Below, in pieces: positions 8,157 to 16,560 of a stretch of DNA of 64,000 bases. This DNA comes from Nocardioides massiliensis. GTDB lineage: Bacteria > Actinomycetota > Actinomycetes > Propionibacteriales > Nocardioidaceae. Under the pieces are notes generated by a model, which saw nothing but the letters and a program-made list of their open reading frames with translations, did no database searches and had not been told where the DNA came from. The position numbers were made by a program, and so were the translations under genes. How positions within the stretch are numbered: position 1 is the first letter of the stretch; the number at the start of each line of letters is the position of its first letter. Location: contig NZ_JAUSQM010000001.1 in NCBI RefSeq assembly GCF_030811215.1, forward strand, positions 3,224,001-3,288,000. The letters run 5' to 3'.

Positions 8157-8666
8157 ATGACCGTCAACGCCGTACGCCTCAACCACGCCGTGCTGTTCGT
8201 GGCCGACCTGGAACGCAGTCTCGCCTTCTACCAGGACGCCTTCGGCATGGAGGTCGTCGCGCAGGAGCCGCGGGCCAACGCCGCCTTCCTGCGGCTGCCG
8301 CGCTCCGGGAATCACCACGACCTGGGACTGTTCGGGGTCGGCGCCCAGCCCCCGCGTCCCCGCGGCGCGATCGGCCTGTATCACCTGGCCTGGCAGGTCG
8401 ACACGATCGAGGAGCTCGAACAGGCGCGCACTACGCTGGCCAACCTCGACGCCTACACCGGCGAGTCCAGCCACGGCGCCACCAAGAGCGTCTACGCCAA
8501 GGACCCGGACGGCAACGAGTTCGAGGTGATGTGGATGCTGCCGAAGGAGGAGTGGGGCGCCTACGAGAACGCCGCTCCCATCGATCGCCTCGACCTGCCC
8601 GGCGAAGTGCGGCGGTGGGCGGGCGTCGGCACCGCGGCCGAGCTCGTCCCGGTCCCGGCGCCCTGA
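8157..8666 (+). CDS. VOC-family (glyoxalase/extradiol dioxygenase-like) protein
   Basis: 169 aa with the paired beta-alpha-beta-beta-beta fold signature: LNHAVLFVADLERSLAFYQDAFGMEV at the N-terminus, then LYHLAWQVDTIEELEQA and VYAKDPDGNEFEVMWM. His and Glu of these blocks normally bind a divalent metal. Members isomerise, cleave or sequester small molecules, and the substrate here cannot be read. GAAGGAGG, about 9 bp before the start, is a strong ribosome binding site. It is probably co-expressed with the preceding oxidoreductase. Confidence 0.85.
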   Translation: MTVNAVRLNHAVLFVADLERSLAFYQDAFGMEVVAQEPRANAAFLRLPRSGNHHDLGLFGVGAQPPRPRGAIGLYHLAWQVDTIEELEQARTTLANLDAYTGESSHGATKSVYAKDPDGNEFEVMWMLPKEEWGAYENAAPIDRLDLPGEVRRWAGVGTAAELVPVPAP

Positions 8667-8673
8667 CCCGGGG

Positions 8674-8709
8674 CGGTCCGGCGCGCCTGTCGGTGGGCGC
8701 GCGGACCGG
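8674..8709 (+). terminator. Hairpin after the VOC gene
   Basis: CGGTCCGGCGCGCC pairs with GGCGCGCGGACCG (one bulged base) around a short loop just downstream of the VOC stop codon. It is very GC-rich without a T-tract, as is common for actinobacterial terminators. Confidence 0.5.
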
Positions 8710-8737
8710 GCCCTAGCATCGGGCCGGTGAAGCGACG

Positions 8738-9001
8738 ATGAGCAAGTTGGACGCCCAGCGCGCGATGCGCGAAGCCCGCTACGAGGCAGCCGCGGCTCGA
8801 TCGCGTACGTCGCCGAAGAGCACTCCCCCAGCGAAGCCGCGGGCGTCCCGACCCGCTGAGACCGCGCCGGCCGCGCCTGCCCCGCCTGCGGGCCTCGTTC
8901 CCGACGGCCGGGAGACCGGGCTGTGCGGCCACCGGTCCATCAACGGGCGTACGTGCACCCGGGAGAGCGGCCACGCGAGCAAGAGCCACCGCTACTCATG
9001 A
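8738..9001 (+). CDS. Small hypothetical protein with Ala/Pro-rich linker
   Basis: 87 aa: a charged N-terminus (MSKLDAQRAMREARYEAAAARS), a low-complexity Pro/Ala linker (about 24-52) and a C-terminal block with Cys and His (GLCGHRSINGRTCTREsGH), suggesting a small metal-binding or recognition motif. The same kind of tail (CGH...C.R..GH) occurs in other actinobacterial small proteins of unknown role. There is no signal peptide or membrane segment. It is convergent with the gene at 9017. Confidence 0.6.
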   Translation: MSKLDAQRAMREARYEAAAARSRTSPKSTPPAKPRASRPAETAPAAPAPPAGLVPDGRETGLCGHRSINGRTCTRESGHASKSHRYS

Positions 9002-9016
9002 GCGGTGGTCACTGCG

Positions 9017-9238
9017 TCAGAGCTTCTCCATCTTCGCGAACGGGCTGTTGACCCGCAGCGTCTGGGCTCCGAAGTTCACCGTGGCGGCGTGCGCGTCGAC
9101 GGCGACGACCGTGCCCATGCCGTGGATGTCGTGCGAGACCATGTCGCCGGGGGCGTACTGCTCGACGACCCGCTCCGGCTCGGGACGGAACGGGCTGCTG
9201 GCAAATGTACGGCGCGGGGTCCTGCGTGAAGTGGTCAT
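9017..9238 (-). CDS. Small KOW/CarD-like conserved protein
   Basis: 73 aa starting MTTSRRTPRRTFASSPFRPEP. The core (YAPGDMVSHDIHGMGTVVAVDAHAATVNFG) looks like the small beta-barrel of KOW/Tudor/CarD-type domains, which bind RNA polymerase or nucleic acid. The start is set at the ATG at 9238; an upstream in-frame start at 9331 would add a low-quality basic extension that overlaps the divergent RNase J start region. Its exact role is not known to me. Confidence 0.65.
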   Translation of the reverse strand: MTTSRRTPRRTFASSPFRPEPERVVEQYAPGDMVSHDIHGMGTVVAVDAHAATVNFGAQTLRVNSPFAKMEKL

Positions 9239-9333
9239 CACTTCAAGTATGCGCCCCCACCGGTCGCGACGGGGAGTTCTGTGACGAAGTCCCGCGGCGC
9301 GGCGTGGGCCGGGGCTCGGATAGCGTGGCATCC

Positions 9334-11019
9334 GTGACCCATCCCCATCCCGAGTTGAAGTCGCCCCCGAAGCTCCCGAACGACGGGCTCCGGATCGTCG
9401 GGCTCGGCGGACTCGGCGAGATCGGGCGCAACATGACCGTCTTCGAGCACAACGGCAAGCTGCTGATCGTCGACTGCGGCGTCCTCTTCCCCGAGGAGCA
9501 CCAGCCCGGCATCGACGTGATCCTCCCCGACTTCACCTGGATCCGGGACCGCCTCGACTCGATCGTCGGCGTCGTCCTGACCCACGGTCACGAGGACCAC
9601 ATCGGCGGGGTTCCCTACCTGCTGCGCGAGCGCGCCGACATCCCCGTGATCGGCTCCCAGCTGACGCTGGCCCTCATCGAGGCCAAGCTCAAGGAGCACC
9701 GCATCAAGCCGGTGCTCAACCACGTCAAGGAGGGCGACCGCGCGTCCTTCGGGCCGTTCGACCTCGAGTTCCTCGCGGTCAACCACTCGATCCCCGACGG
9801 TCTCGCGGTGGCGATCCGCACGAAGGCCGGCCTGGTGCTCCACACCGGCGACTTCAAGATGGACCAGTTCCCCCTCGACGAACGCATCACCGACCTTCGC
9901 GGCTTCGCCCGGCTCGGTGAGGAGGGCGTCGACCTGTTCATGACGGACTCGACGAACGCCGAGGTCCCGGGCTTCACCATGTCCGAGCGCGACCTCGTGC
10001 CCGCGATCGAGACCGTCTTCCGTACGGCGCCACGCCGCGTCATCGTCTCCAGCTTCGCCAGCCACGTGCACCGCATCCAGCAGGTCCTGGACGCCGCGCA
10101 GGCGCACGGGCGCAAGGTCTCCTTCGTCGGTCGCTCGATGGTGCGCAACATGGGCGTCGCCCGCGACCTGGGCTATCTGAAGTACCCCGAGGGTCTCGTC
10201 GTCCCGTTCGACCAGCTCGAGAAGATGTCGCCCAAGAAGGTGGCGATCGTCTGCACCGGCTCGCAGGGTGAGCCGCTGGCGGCGCTGTCGCGGATGGCCA
10301 ACCGCGAGCACAAGATCCGCATCGGCGAAGGCGACACCGTGCTCATGGCGAGCTCGGTCATCCCCGGCAACGAGAACGCCATCTCCAACGTGATCAACGG
10401 GCTCACCCGCTGGGGCGCCAAGGTCGTCCACAAGGGCAACGCCCAGGTCCACGTCTCCGGCCACGCCAGCGCCGGCGAGCTCGTCTACTGCTACAACATC
10501 GTCCGCCCCTCCAACGTCATGCCGATCCACGGCGAGTGGCGCCACCTGCAGGCCAACGCCGACCTCGCGATCCGCACGGGCGTCGAGGCCGACCGCGTCG
10601 TGCTCGCCGAGGACGGCGTCGTCGTCGACCTGGTCAAGGGCCGCGCCAAGATCACCGGCAAGGTCCCCGCCGGCAACGTGTACGTCGACGCGCAGACCGT
10701 CGGCGGTGCGACCGAGACGACGCTGAAGGACCGGCGCACGCTCGCCGAGGAGGGCGTCGTCACCGTGCTCGCGCTCGTCGACGCCGACACCGGCAAGCTG
10801 GCCGAGGAGCCCGACTTCATGGTCCGCGGGTTCGTCCACGACGCCTCGACGTTCCAGGGCGCCGTACCGGTGATCGAGAAGACGCTGGCGCGCGCAGCCG
10901 CCGAGAGCATCGGCGAGGTCCACCAGCTCGAGCAGATGATCACGCGCGAGCTCGGACGCTGGGCCTACAAGAAGTTCCGCCGCAGCCCGATGATCATCAC
11001 CATCGTCGTCGACGCCTGA
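9334..11019 (+). CDS. rnj: Ribonuclease J
   Basis: 561 aa, the usual length for RNase J. The metallo-beta-lactamase core has HGHEDH (84-89), which binds two zinc ions, followed by the beta-CASP domain (about 215-350, including SSFASHVHRIQQVLDAA and CTGSQGEPLAALSRMA) and the late HVSGHAS and PIHGEWRHL motifs. The C-terminal domain ends RRSPMIITIVVDA. RNase J has endonuclease and 5'-3' exonuclease activity in mRNA decay and rRNA maturation in the cytoplasm. The GTG at 9334 (VTHPHPELKSPP) is chosen because sequence upstream of it is not family-like. mgtE follows after 34 bp. Confidence 0.95.
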   Translation: MTHPHPELKSPPKLPNDGLRIVGLGGLGEIGRNMTVFEHNGKLLIVDCGVLFPEEHQPGIDVILPDFTWIRDRLDSIVGVVLTHGHEDHIGGVPYLLRERADIPVIGSQLTLALIEAKLKEHRIKPVLNHVKEGDRASFGPFDLEFLAVNHSIPDGLAVAIRTKAGLVLHTGDFKMDQFPLDERITDLRGFARLGEEGVDLFMTDSTNAEVPGFTMSERDLVPAIETVFRTAPRRVIVSSFASHVHRIQQVLDAAQAHGRKVSFVGRSMVRNMGVARDLGYLKYPEGLVVPFDQLEKMSPKKVAIVCTGSQGEPLAALSRMANREHKIRIGEGDTVLMASSVIPGNENAISNVINGLTRWGAKVVHKGNAQVHVSGHASAGELVYCYNIVRPSNVMPIHGEWRHLQANADLAIRTGVEADRVVLAEDGVVVDLVKGRAKITGKVPAGNVYVDAQTVGGATETTLKDRRTLAEEGVVTVLALVDADTGKLAEEPDFMVRGFVHDASTFQGAVPVIEKTLARAAAESIGEVHQLEQMITRELGRWAYKKFRRSPMIITIVVDA

Positions 11020-11053
11020 GCGCGCGTTGACCCGACCCTGAGGGACGTACGCC

Positions 11054-12376
11054 GTGGCGAACCTGGCACGACTGGCACGCAACGGCGACCTGCGCGAGAT
11101 CCGCGAGGTCTTGTGTGAGTACGACGTCCCGGGGATCGTCGACGAGCTCGAGCGACTGGACTCCTTCGCGCGCGCCGTCGCGTTCCGGGCGCTGCCGAAG
11201 GACCTCGCCCTGGCGACGTTCGAGGACCTCGACCCGCCGCTGCAGCGCGAGCTGGTCGAGGAGCTGCGGGACGAGGCCGTCACCGAGCTGATCGCCGACC
11301 TCGACCCCGACGACCGCGCCGGCCTTCTCGAGGAGCTCCCGGCCGGCGTCGCCGCGCGGGTCCTCTCCGGCCTCGACCCGCGCGAGCAGGCGATGACCAC
11401 CGCGCTGCTCGGCTATCCCCCGCGCTCCGTCGGCCGACGGATGACGCCGGAAGTGATCGCCGTGGCGGTCGATGCCACCGTCGGCGAGGCCTTGACGCAG
11501 GTGCTCGACCAGGAGCGGCACGCGGAGACGATCTACACCGTCGCGGTCGTCGGCGCGGGTCGCCACGTCGAGGGCGTGGTCTCCCTGCGCCGGTTGCTGG
11601 TCACCGAGCCCACCACGCCGGTCGCTGAGGTCATGTCCGAGCCGGTCACGGTGCGCGCCTCGCAGCGTCAGGAGGCGGCCGCGCGCGTCGTGGCCGACCA
11701 CGGCCTGGTCGCCGCGCCCGTGGTCGACGACGAGCGCCGCCTGCTGGGTGTGTTCACCGTCGATGACGCCATCCGGGTCCTGCAAGCGGAGGAGGACGAG
11801 GACGTCGCCCGCTCGGTGGCGACCAATCCCCTGCGTCGGCCGTACCTCAGCACGACGATCCTCGAGCTGGTGCGCAGTCGCATCCTGTGGCTGCTGGTGC
11901 TGATCGCGGCGGCCACGCTCACGGTCAACGTGCTCGACTACTTCGAGGACACCCTCGCCGAGGTGGTCGCGCTCGCGCTCTTCGTGCCGCTGCTCATCGG
12001 CACGGCCGGCAACACCGGCGCCCAGACCGCCACCACCGTGGTCAGGGCCATGGCCGTCGGCGACGTGCGGTTCGGCGACCTCCCCCGCGTCGTCGGTCGG
12101 GAGGCGGTCGCAGGTCTCTTCCTCGGACTGTCCCTGTCGATCGTCGGCTTTCTGCCGGCCAGCCTCGTCGCCGGGCGCGACGTGGCGATCGTGCTGGCCC
12201 TCGCCCTGCTCGTGGTGTGCACGCTCGCCACCACGGCGGGTGCGCTTACCCCGATGCTCGCGCGCCGCCTCGGCCTCGACCCGGCGGTCGTGAGCGCGCC
12301 GTTCATCACGACGTTCGTCGACGCGACCGGGCTGATCATGTATTTCCTGATCGCCCAGGCCGTGCTGGGCTTGTAG
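11054..12376 (+). CDS. mgtE: Magnesium transporter MgtE
   Basis: 440 aa starting at a GTG. The order is an N-terminal superhelical domain (about 1-125), two CBS domains (about 130-250: RMTPEVIAVAVDATVGEAL and AEVMSEPVTVRASQRQEAA), a connecting helix and five membrane helices (about 275-440) with the signature PLLIGTAGNTGAQT lining the pore. MgtE forms dimeric Mg2+ channels in the plasma membrane, gated by Mg2+ bound to the N and CBS domains. It lies downstream of rnj on the same strand. Some homologues carry other divalent cations. Confidence 0.93.
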   Translation: MANLARLARNGDLREIREVLCEYDVPGIVDELERLDSFARAVAFRALPKDLALATFEDLDPPLQRELVEELRDEAVTELIADLDPDDRAGLLEELPAGVAARVLSGLDPREQAMTTALLGYPPRSVGRRMTPEVIAVAVDATVGEALTQVLDQERHAETIYTVAVVGAGRHVEGVVSLRRLLVTEPTTPVAEVMSEPVTVRASQRQEAAARVVADHGLVAAPVVDDERRLLGVFTVDDAIRVLQAEEDEDVARSVATNPLRRPYLSTTILELVRSRILWLLVLIAAATLTVNVLDYFEDTLAEVVALALFVPLLIGTAGNTGAQTATTVVRAMAVGDVRFGDLPRVVGREAVAGLFLGLSLSIVGFLPASLVAGRDVAIVLALALLVVCTLATTAGALTPMLARRLGLDPAVVSAPFITTFVDATGLIMYFLIAQAVLGL

Positions 12377-12417
12377 GAGGGCGACAGGATGGCGACGACG
12401 AGCGTGGTGGAGGTCCG

Positions 12418-12789
12418 ATGAGCCGAACCCCTGATCGACGCTGGCCGAAGTCGGTCTATGGCACCGGCAGCGAGCCCGACTACCGGTTCAGCTTCGCCAA
12501 CGAGCGCACCTTCCTCGCCTGGATCCGCACCTCCCTGGCGCTGCTCGCCGGCGCGGTGGCCATCGACGTCGTGTCCCTCGACATGAGTCGTGGCCTGCAG
12601 CGGACGCTGGCGGCCGTCCTCGTCGGGATGGGTCTGCTGTGTGCGATCGCGGCGTGGCTGCGCTGGGCACGGGCGGAGCGGGCCATCCGCCGTCAGGAGC
12701 ACCTGCCCTCGTTCGGCTTCGCGCTGCTGCTCGCCTTCGGTCTCGTGCTCATCGGCATCGTGGTGCTGATCGTCGGCCTGCAGCCGTGA
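12418..12789 (+). CDS. DUF202 (YidH-type) membrane protein
   Basis: 123 aa with the DUF202 opening FANERTFLAWIRTSLALLAGAVA, then three membrane helices (about 35-57, 63-82 and 99-120) with a basic loop. Its role is not established. The ATG at 12418 has GGAGG at 12409-12413 upstream. It overlaps the next DUF202 gene by 4 bp, so the two are probably co-translated. Confidence 0.85.
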   Translation: MSRTPDRRWPKSVYGTGSEPDYRFSFANERTFLAWIRTSLALLAGAVAIDVVSLDMSRGLQRTLAAVLVGMGLLCAIAAWLRWARAERAIRRQEHLPSFGFALLLAFGLVLIGIVVLIVGLQP

Positions 12790-13094
12790 CCGATACCGGT
12801 CTCGCCAACGAGCGCACCGGACTCGCCTGGCAACGTACGGCGCTCTCGATCGCTGCGGGCGCAGCGATCGTCGCTCGGTTCACCTTCGACCGGCTCGGCG
12901 TGGTCGCGGTCGCCGTGCTCGCCGTCTCCGTGCTGCTCTGCGCCTGGGTCTTCGTCGAGTCCCGCTGGCGCTACGCCCAGCACACCGGGGAGCGCCTGCG
13001 TCGGCGTCAGCGGGGAGGACGGGCGCCGTTGTTCCTCACCATCGCTACCTGCCTCATTGCCGTCACCGAAGCGACGGCACTGGCACTGAGGTGA
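12786..13094 (+). CDS. Second DUF202 membrane protein
   Basis: 102 aa, starting at a GTG that overlaps the TGA of the previous gene. It opens TDTGLANERTGLAWQRTALSIAAGAA, the DUF202 signature, followed by helices at about 26-60 and 82-100. Paired DUF202 genes are common in actinobacteria and may encode a hetero-oligomer; this is inferred from co-occurrence. The function is unknown. Confidence 0.85.
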   Translation: MTDTGLANERTGLAWQRTALSIAAGAAIVARFTFDRLGVVAVAVLAVSVLLCAWVFVESRWRYAQHTGERLRRRQRGGRAPLFLTIATCLIAVTEATALALR

Positions 13095-13131
13095 GCCCCA
13101 GCCTCGCTGGTGCTGGTGCTGGTGCTGGGGC
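13095..13131 (+). terminator. Hairpin after the DUF202 pair
   Basis: GCCCCAGC pairs with GCTGGGGC at the end of a short GCTGGT repeat, directly after the DUF202 stop and before the TetR promoter. It is a plausible terminator for the rnj-mgtE-DUF202 series. Confidence 0.45.
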
Positions 13132-13167
13132 GTGAGCGCGCGCGCAACAGATCGTTCCGCACCGCGG

Positions 13168-13196
13168 TTGACGTCTCCTCCGGTCCTGCCTACCGT
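13168..13196 (+). promoter_or_regulatory. Promoter of the TetR-ABC operon
   Basis: TTGACG (13168-13173), a 17-bp spacer and TACCGT (13191-13196) fit the actinobacterial sigma-A consensus well. The predicted transcription start falls at about 13203, inside or next to the palindrome at 13205-13224. Confidence 0.7.
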
Positions 13197-13204
13197 GAAG
13201 ACGC

Positions 13205-13224
13205 CTGACTGAACATTCAGTCAG
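13205..13224. promoter_or_regulatory. Palindromic TetR-type operator
   Basis: CTGACTGAA and TTCAGTCAG form a perfect 9-bp inverted repeat around a 2-bp centre. The position over the predicted transcription start and just ahead of the TetR gene strongly suggests autorepression. Confidence 0.75.
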
Positions 13225-13244
13225 TGAGGTCGAAGAAGGGTGTC

Positions 13245-13907
13245 ATGACGCAGGCAGACAGCCAGAGCGGCGCGCAGAGACTGGTCGAGGCCGCGATCCA
13301 GTTGTTCGGCAAGCACGGAGCGAAGGGCACCAGCCTGAAGGCCGTCGCCACCGAGGCCGGCGTCTCCCCCGCCTTGATCGTGCACCACTTCGGGTCGAAG
13401 GACGGCCTTCAGCGGGCGTGCGACGACCACGTTCTGCGGGTGATCCGCGAGAACAAGCGCGCGACCATCGCTCAGGGCCCGCAGCTGGACCCCTTCGTCG
13501 CGTTGGGGCAGATGGAGCGCAGCCGCCCGGTCCTGCGCTACCTCGCTCGGACGCTGACCGAAGGAGGCAGCCACGTCGCCGAGCTCATCGACGAGATGAT
13601 CGCCGACGCGGAGGACTACATGGCCGCGGCCGAGGAGGCCGGCTTCATCAAGCCGAGTGCCACGCCGCGCGAGCGGGTCATCGTGCTGGTCATCTGGTCG
13701 CTGAGTGCGCTTGCCCTGCACGAGCACGTCCACCGGCTGCTCGGTGTCGATTTCCTCGACGCGGCCGCGCAACCGCAGAGCCTGGCGCCCTACATGCGAC
13801 CGATCATCGAGCTCTACACCCAAGGACTGACCGAGAACGGTGCGTTCGACGAGCTGAACCAGGTGTTCGACAGCGGAGCGGAAGGGACAGGGGGCGACGG
13901 GGCATGA
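13245..13907 (+). CDS. TetR/AcrR-family repressor
   Basis: 220 aa with an N-terminal helix-turn-helix (about 10-55: [20 protein letters not shown], then [23 protein letters not shown]) and an all-helical ligand-binding domain. GAAGAAGGG (13231-13239) sets the ATG at 13245; the earlier GTG at 13224 lies within the operator and is rejected. It probably binds the palindrome at 13205-13224 and represses its own operon, being released by a substrate of the ABC exporter that follows. The 3' end overlaps the ABC ATPase start (ATGA). Confidence 0.9.
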   Translation: MTQADSQSGAQRLVEAAIQLFGKHGAKGTSLKAVATEAGVSPALIVHHFGSKDGLQRACDDHVLRVIRENKRATIAQGPQLDPFVALGQMERSRPVLRYLARTLTEGGSHVAELIDEMIADAEDYMAAAEEAGFIKPSATPRERVIVLVIWSLSALALHEHVHRLLGVDFLDAAAQPQSLAPYMRPIIELYTQGLTENGAFDELNQVFDSGAEGTGGDGA

Positions 13908-14827
13908 GCGGTACGCCGGTGATCTCCACCCAGGGCTTGGTCAAGTCGTTCGGGAGCACCCGAGCGCTGGACGGCCTCGATCTCGAGGTCGGTGAAGGCG
14001 AGGTCCACGGCTTCCTCGGTCCGAATGGCGCCGGGAAGTCGACGACGATGCGGGTGCTGCTTGGCTTGCTGCGCGCCGACGGTGGGACTGTGCGAATGCT
14101 GGGGGGTGACCCCTGGAGCGATGCGGTCGAACTGCACCGGCGCTTGGCCTACGTGCCCGGTGACGTCGAGCTGTGGCCCAACCTGAGTGGCGGGGAGGCG
14201 ATCGACCTGCTCGCCCGGCTCCGGGGCCGGCTCGATCGACGCCGTCGCGATGAGCTGTGTGAGCGTTTCCGTCTGGACCCCACGAAGAAGGCGCGCACCT
14301 ACTCCAAGGGCAACCGGCAGAAGGTCGCCTTGATCTCGGCTCTCATCTCCGACGTGGAGCTCCTGTTGCTGGACGAGCCGACGGCCGGCCTGGACCCGCT
14401 GATGGAGGTCGTCTTCCAGCAGACCATCCGCGAGGCCAAGGGCGCCGGCCGCACCGTGCTGCTGTCGAGCCACATCCTGGCCCAGGTCGAGGTCCTGGCC
14501 GATCGCATCTCGATCGTGCGCCAGGGACGCGTCGTCGAGACCGGCAGCCTGTCGGACCTGCGGCACATGACCCGCACGACGGTCGTCGCCGAGACGGCTG
14601 AGCCGGCCTCCGGCTTGGCTGGGTTGCCCGGGGTGCACGACCTCACCGTCGAGGACGGTCAGATGCGGCTCCAGGTCGACGGCGACCGGATCGACGAGGT
14701 GGTGCGTGCTCTCGCACCCCTACGCGTCCGCTCCCTGGTCGCTCATCCACCGACGCTGGAGTCGTTGCTGATGCGTCACTACGGCGACGTCCTTCCCCAC
14801 GGCGCGCCGACGGAGCCGGCGCCGTGA
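13904..14827 (+). CDS. ABC-2 type exporter ATPase
   Basis: 307 aa with Walker [10 protein letters not shown], the signature variant [11 protein letters not shown], Walker [13 protein letters not shown] and the switch His in LLSSHIL. This variant signature is typical of drug or polyketide-antibiotic exporters. It energises the permease encoded by the next gene, which it overlaps by 4 bp. The C-terminal domain of about 75 residues after the nucleotide-binding domain is usual for the group. The substrate is unknown; neighbouring TetR control points to toxic compound efflux. Confidence 0.92.
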   Translation: MSGTPVISTQGLVKSFGSTRALDGLDLEVGEGEVHGFLGPNGAGKSTTMRVLLGLLRADGGTVRMLGGDPWSDAVELHRRLAYVPGDVELWPNLSGGEAIDLLARLRGRLDRRRRDELCERFRLDPTKKARTYSKGNRQKVALISALISDVELLLLDEPTAGLDPLMEVVFQQTIREAKGAGRTVLLSSHILAQVEVLADRISIVRQGRVVETGSLSDLRHMTRTTVVAETAEPASGLAGLPGVHDLTVEDGQMRLQVDGDRIDEVVRALAPLRVRSLVAHPPTLESLLMRHYGDVLPHGAPTEPAP

Positions 14828-16440
14828 GGCGAGGTCGGCTGACCAGCTCCCTCGCGGGCACCGGGACGCTGGTGCGCTTCCTGCTGCGCCGGGACCGGAT
14901 CAAGCTGCCCGCCTGGGTGGGCGGCCTGGGCCTGTTCGTCGTCTACATCGGGGCAGCACTCCCCCAGCTCGCCCCCACCGAGGACGACCTCGCCTCGGTC
15001 GTCCCGCTGTTCACCCAACCCGTCGGGCGCATGTTCACCGGGCCCGCCTTCGGCATGGACGCGCCGACGTACGAACGGTTCTTCGGCGCCGGCTACGCGC
15101 CGTACCTGTACTTGCTCGCCGCCGTCATGAACATCTTGCTGATCACCCGACACACCAGGCTCGAGGAGCAAAGCGGTCGGGCCGAGCTGGTCCGCGCCAA
15201 CGTCACCGGACGGCACGCCGCGCTCACGGCCGCGCTGGTGGTCGCCGTGATCACCAACATCCTGGCCGCGGGCATCGTGGCAGCCCTAGCGATCGCCAAC
15301 GGGTTCGCTCCGACGGGTTCGGTCCTGGTCGGGATCGGCACCGGCCTGACCGGGATGGCGTTCGCCGGCATCGCGGCCGTCACCGTGCAGCTCAGCGAGT
15401 ACTCCCGCGCCGCCGCCGGGATGGCCGGCGCCACGCTCGGCACCGCATTCGTCTTGCGCGCGCTCGGCGACATGGCGGCGGTCGGCGGCAGCGCGCTGTC
15501 CTGGGTCTCGCCGCTCGGGTGGCCCGCACAGGCCGCGCCGTACGTCCACGATCGCTGGGCACCGTTGTTGCTGCCGGTCGCGCTCGCGGTGGTCGCGACG
15601 GCTGCGGCGTACGCACTGCAGGGGCGGCGGGACTTCGGCGCGAGCCTCCTCCCCGCCCGCCCCGGGGCGGCATGGGCCAAGCCCTGGCTCGGGCGCCCCG
15701 TGGGCCTGGCAGCGCGACTGCAGCGTGGGGCGTTTCTCGGTTGGGGTGCCGCCATCCTCGTCCTGGGTGCGGTGGACGGGGCGTTCACGCAGGCGATGCT
15801 CGACGCCGGCGACGACATGCCGGCAGCGCTTCAGGAGATGTTCGGCACCCAGGGGCTGCTCGACGGCTGGGTCGCGTTCCTCGGGTGGTTCGTCGGCGTC
15901 ATCACTGCTGGGTACGTCGTGTTCGCGATGCAGACGCTGCGAACCGAGGAAGCCCGCGGTCGCGCCGACGCCGTCCTGGCCACGCCCGTCAGCCGCCTGC
16001 GGTGGGCGGGGTCCCACGTGCTCGTGGTCGCGATCGGTGCTGCCCTGGTCCTGGTCGTGACCGGGATCGGCACGGGGCTCGCCGCCGCCGCCGTGACCGG
16101 CGACTGGACATTGATCGGCCCCGTCGTGGCCGCGCACCTCAACGCGGCGCCAGCGGTCCTGCTCGTCCTGGGCATCTGCGGCGCGGCGTTCGGCTGGGCG
16201 CCACGGTTGATGGCGCCCTTGGGGTGGACGCTGGTGGTCCTGATCGGCATCGTGGCGTTCTTCGCCGATCTCCTGGACCTCCCCGCGCAGCTGCGCCAGC
16301 TCTCCCCCATGGACCACCTGGCGCGCTACCCGGTCGAGAGCTTCGCTCTGACCCCCTTCGTCGTCATCGTGGCGTCGGCGGTGCTCACGGTTGTGCTCGG
16401 CATGGTCGGATTCCGACGACGTGGGGTGAACGTCGTCTAA
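14824..16440 (+). CDS. ABC-2 exporter permease (polyketide antibiotic exporter-like)
   Basis: 538 aa starting at a GTG, with about twelve hydrophobic segments in two halves, as in the fused permeases paired with drug-export ATPases. It is the third gene of the TetR-ATPase-permease operon. The stop codon TAA (16438-16440) abuts the left inverted repeat of an IS1380-like element. The protein ends [10 protein letters not shown], a natural-looking end, so the insertion may have removed few or no residues. Any downstream operon genes would be cut off by the element. Confidence 0.9.
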   Translation: MRRGRLTSSLAGTGTLVRFLLRRDRIKLPAWVGGLGLFVVYIGAALPQLAPTEDDLASVVPLFTQPVGRMFTGPAFGMDAPTYERFFGAGYAPYLYLLAAVMNILLITRHTRLEEQSGRAELVRANVTGRHAALTAALVVAVITNILAAGIVAALAIANGFAPTGSVLVGIGTGLTGMAFAGIAAVTVQLSEYSRAAAGMAGATLGTAFVLRALGDMAAVGGSALSWVSPLGWPAQAAPYVHDRWAPLLLPVALAVVATAAAYALQGRRDFGASLLPARPGAAWAKPWLGRPVGLAARLQRGAFLGWGAAILVLGAVDGAFTQAMLDAGDDMPAALQEMFGTQGLLDGWVAFLGWFVGVITAGYVVFAMQTLRTEEARGRADAVLATPVSRLRWAGSHVLVVAIGAALVLVVTGIGTGLAAAAVTGDWTLIGPVVAAHLNAAPAVLLVLGICGAAFGWAPRLMAPLGWTLVVLIGIVAFFADLLDLPAQLRQLSPMDHLARYPVESFALTPFVVIVASAVLTVVLGMVGFRRRGVNVV

Positions 16441-16455
16441 GCCCTGATCCACCGA
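16440..16455 (+). repeat. Left terminal inverted repeat of the IS1380-like element
   Basis: AGCCCTGATCCACCGA. Its first base is shared with the TAA stop of the ABC permease. Confidence 0.8.
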
Positions 16456-16491
16456 TGGGTGGAGAGTTGAGCGTGGCGTAGAACGAGAATG

Positions 16492-16549
16492 CCCTTGCTG
16501 GGCGAGAGAATCGGAGTTACCACACACACGATTCCGGGCCGAGCAAGGG
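16492..16549 (+). repeat. Inverted repeat upstream of the transposase start
   Basis: CCCTTGCT and AGCAAGGG, with inner arms GAATCG and CGATTC, can form a long interrupted stem ending 11 bp before the GTG start. Structures in this position often limit transposase translation; here that is inference. Confidence 0.4.
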
Positions 16550-16560
16550 ACACCTCGTAA

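Noticed and set aside
9238-11400. Long minus-strand frame opposite rnj and mgtE
   Set aside because: Antisense of RNase J and MgtE, both certain; composition is Asp/Val/His-rich without domains.
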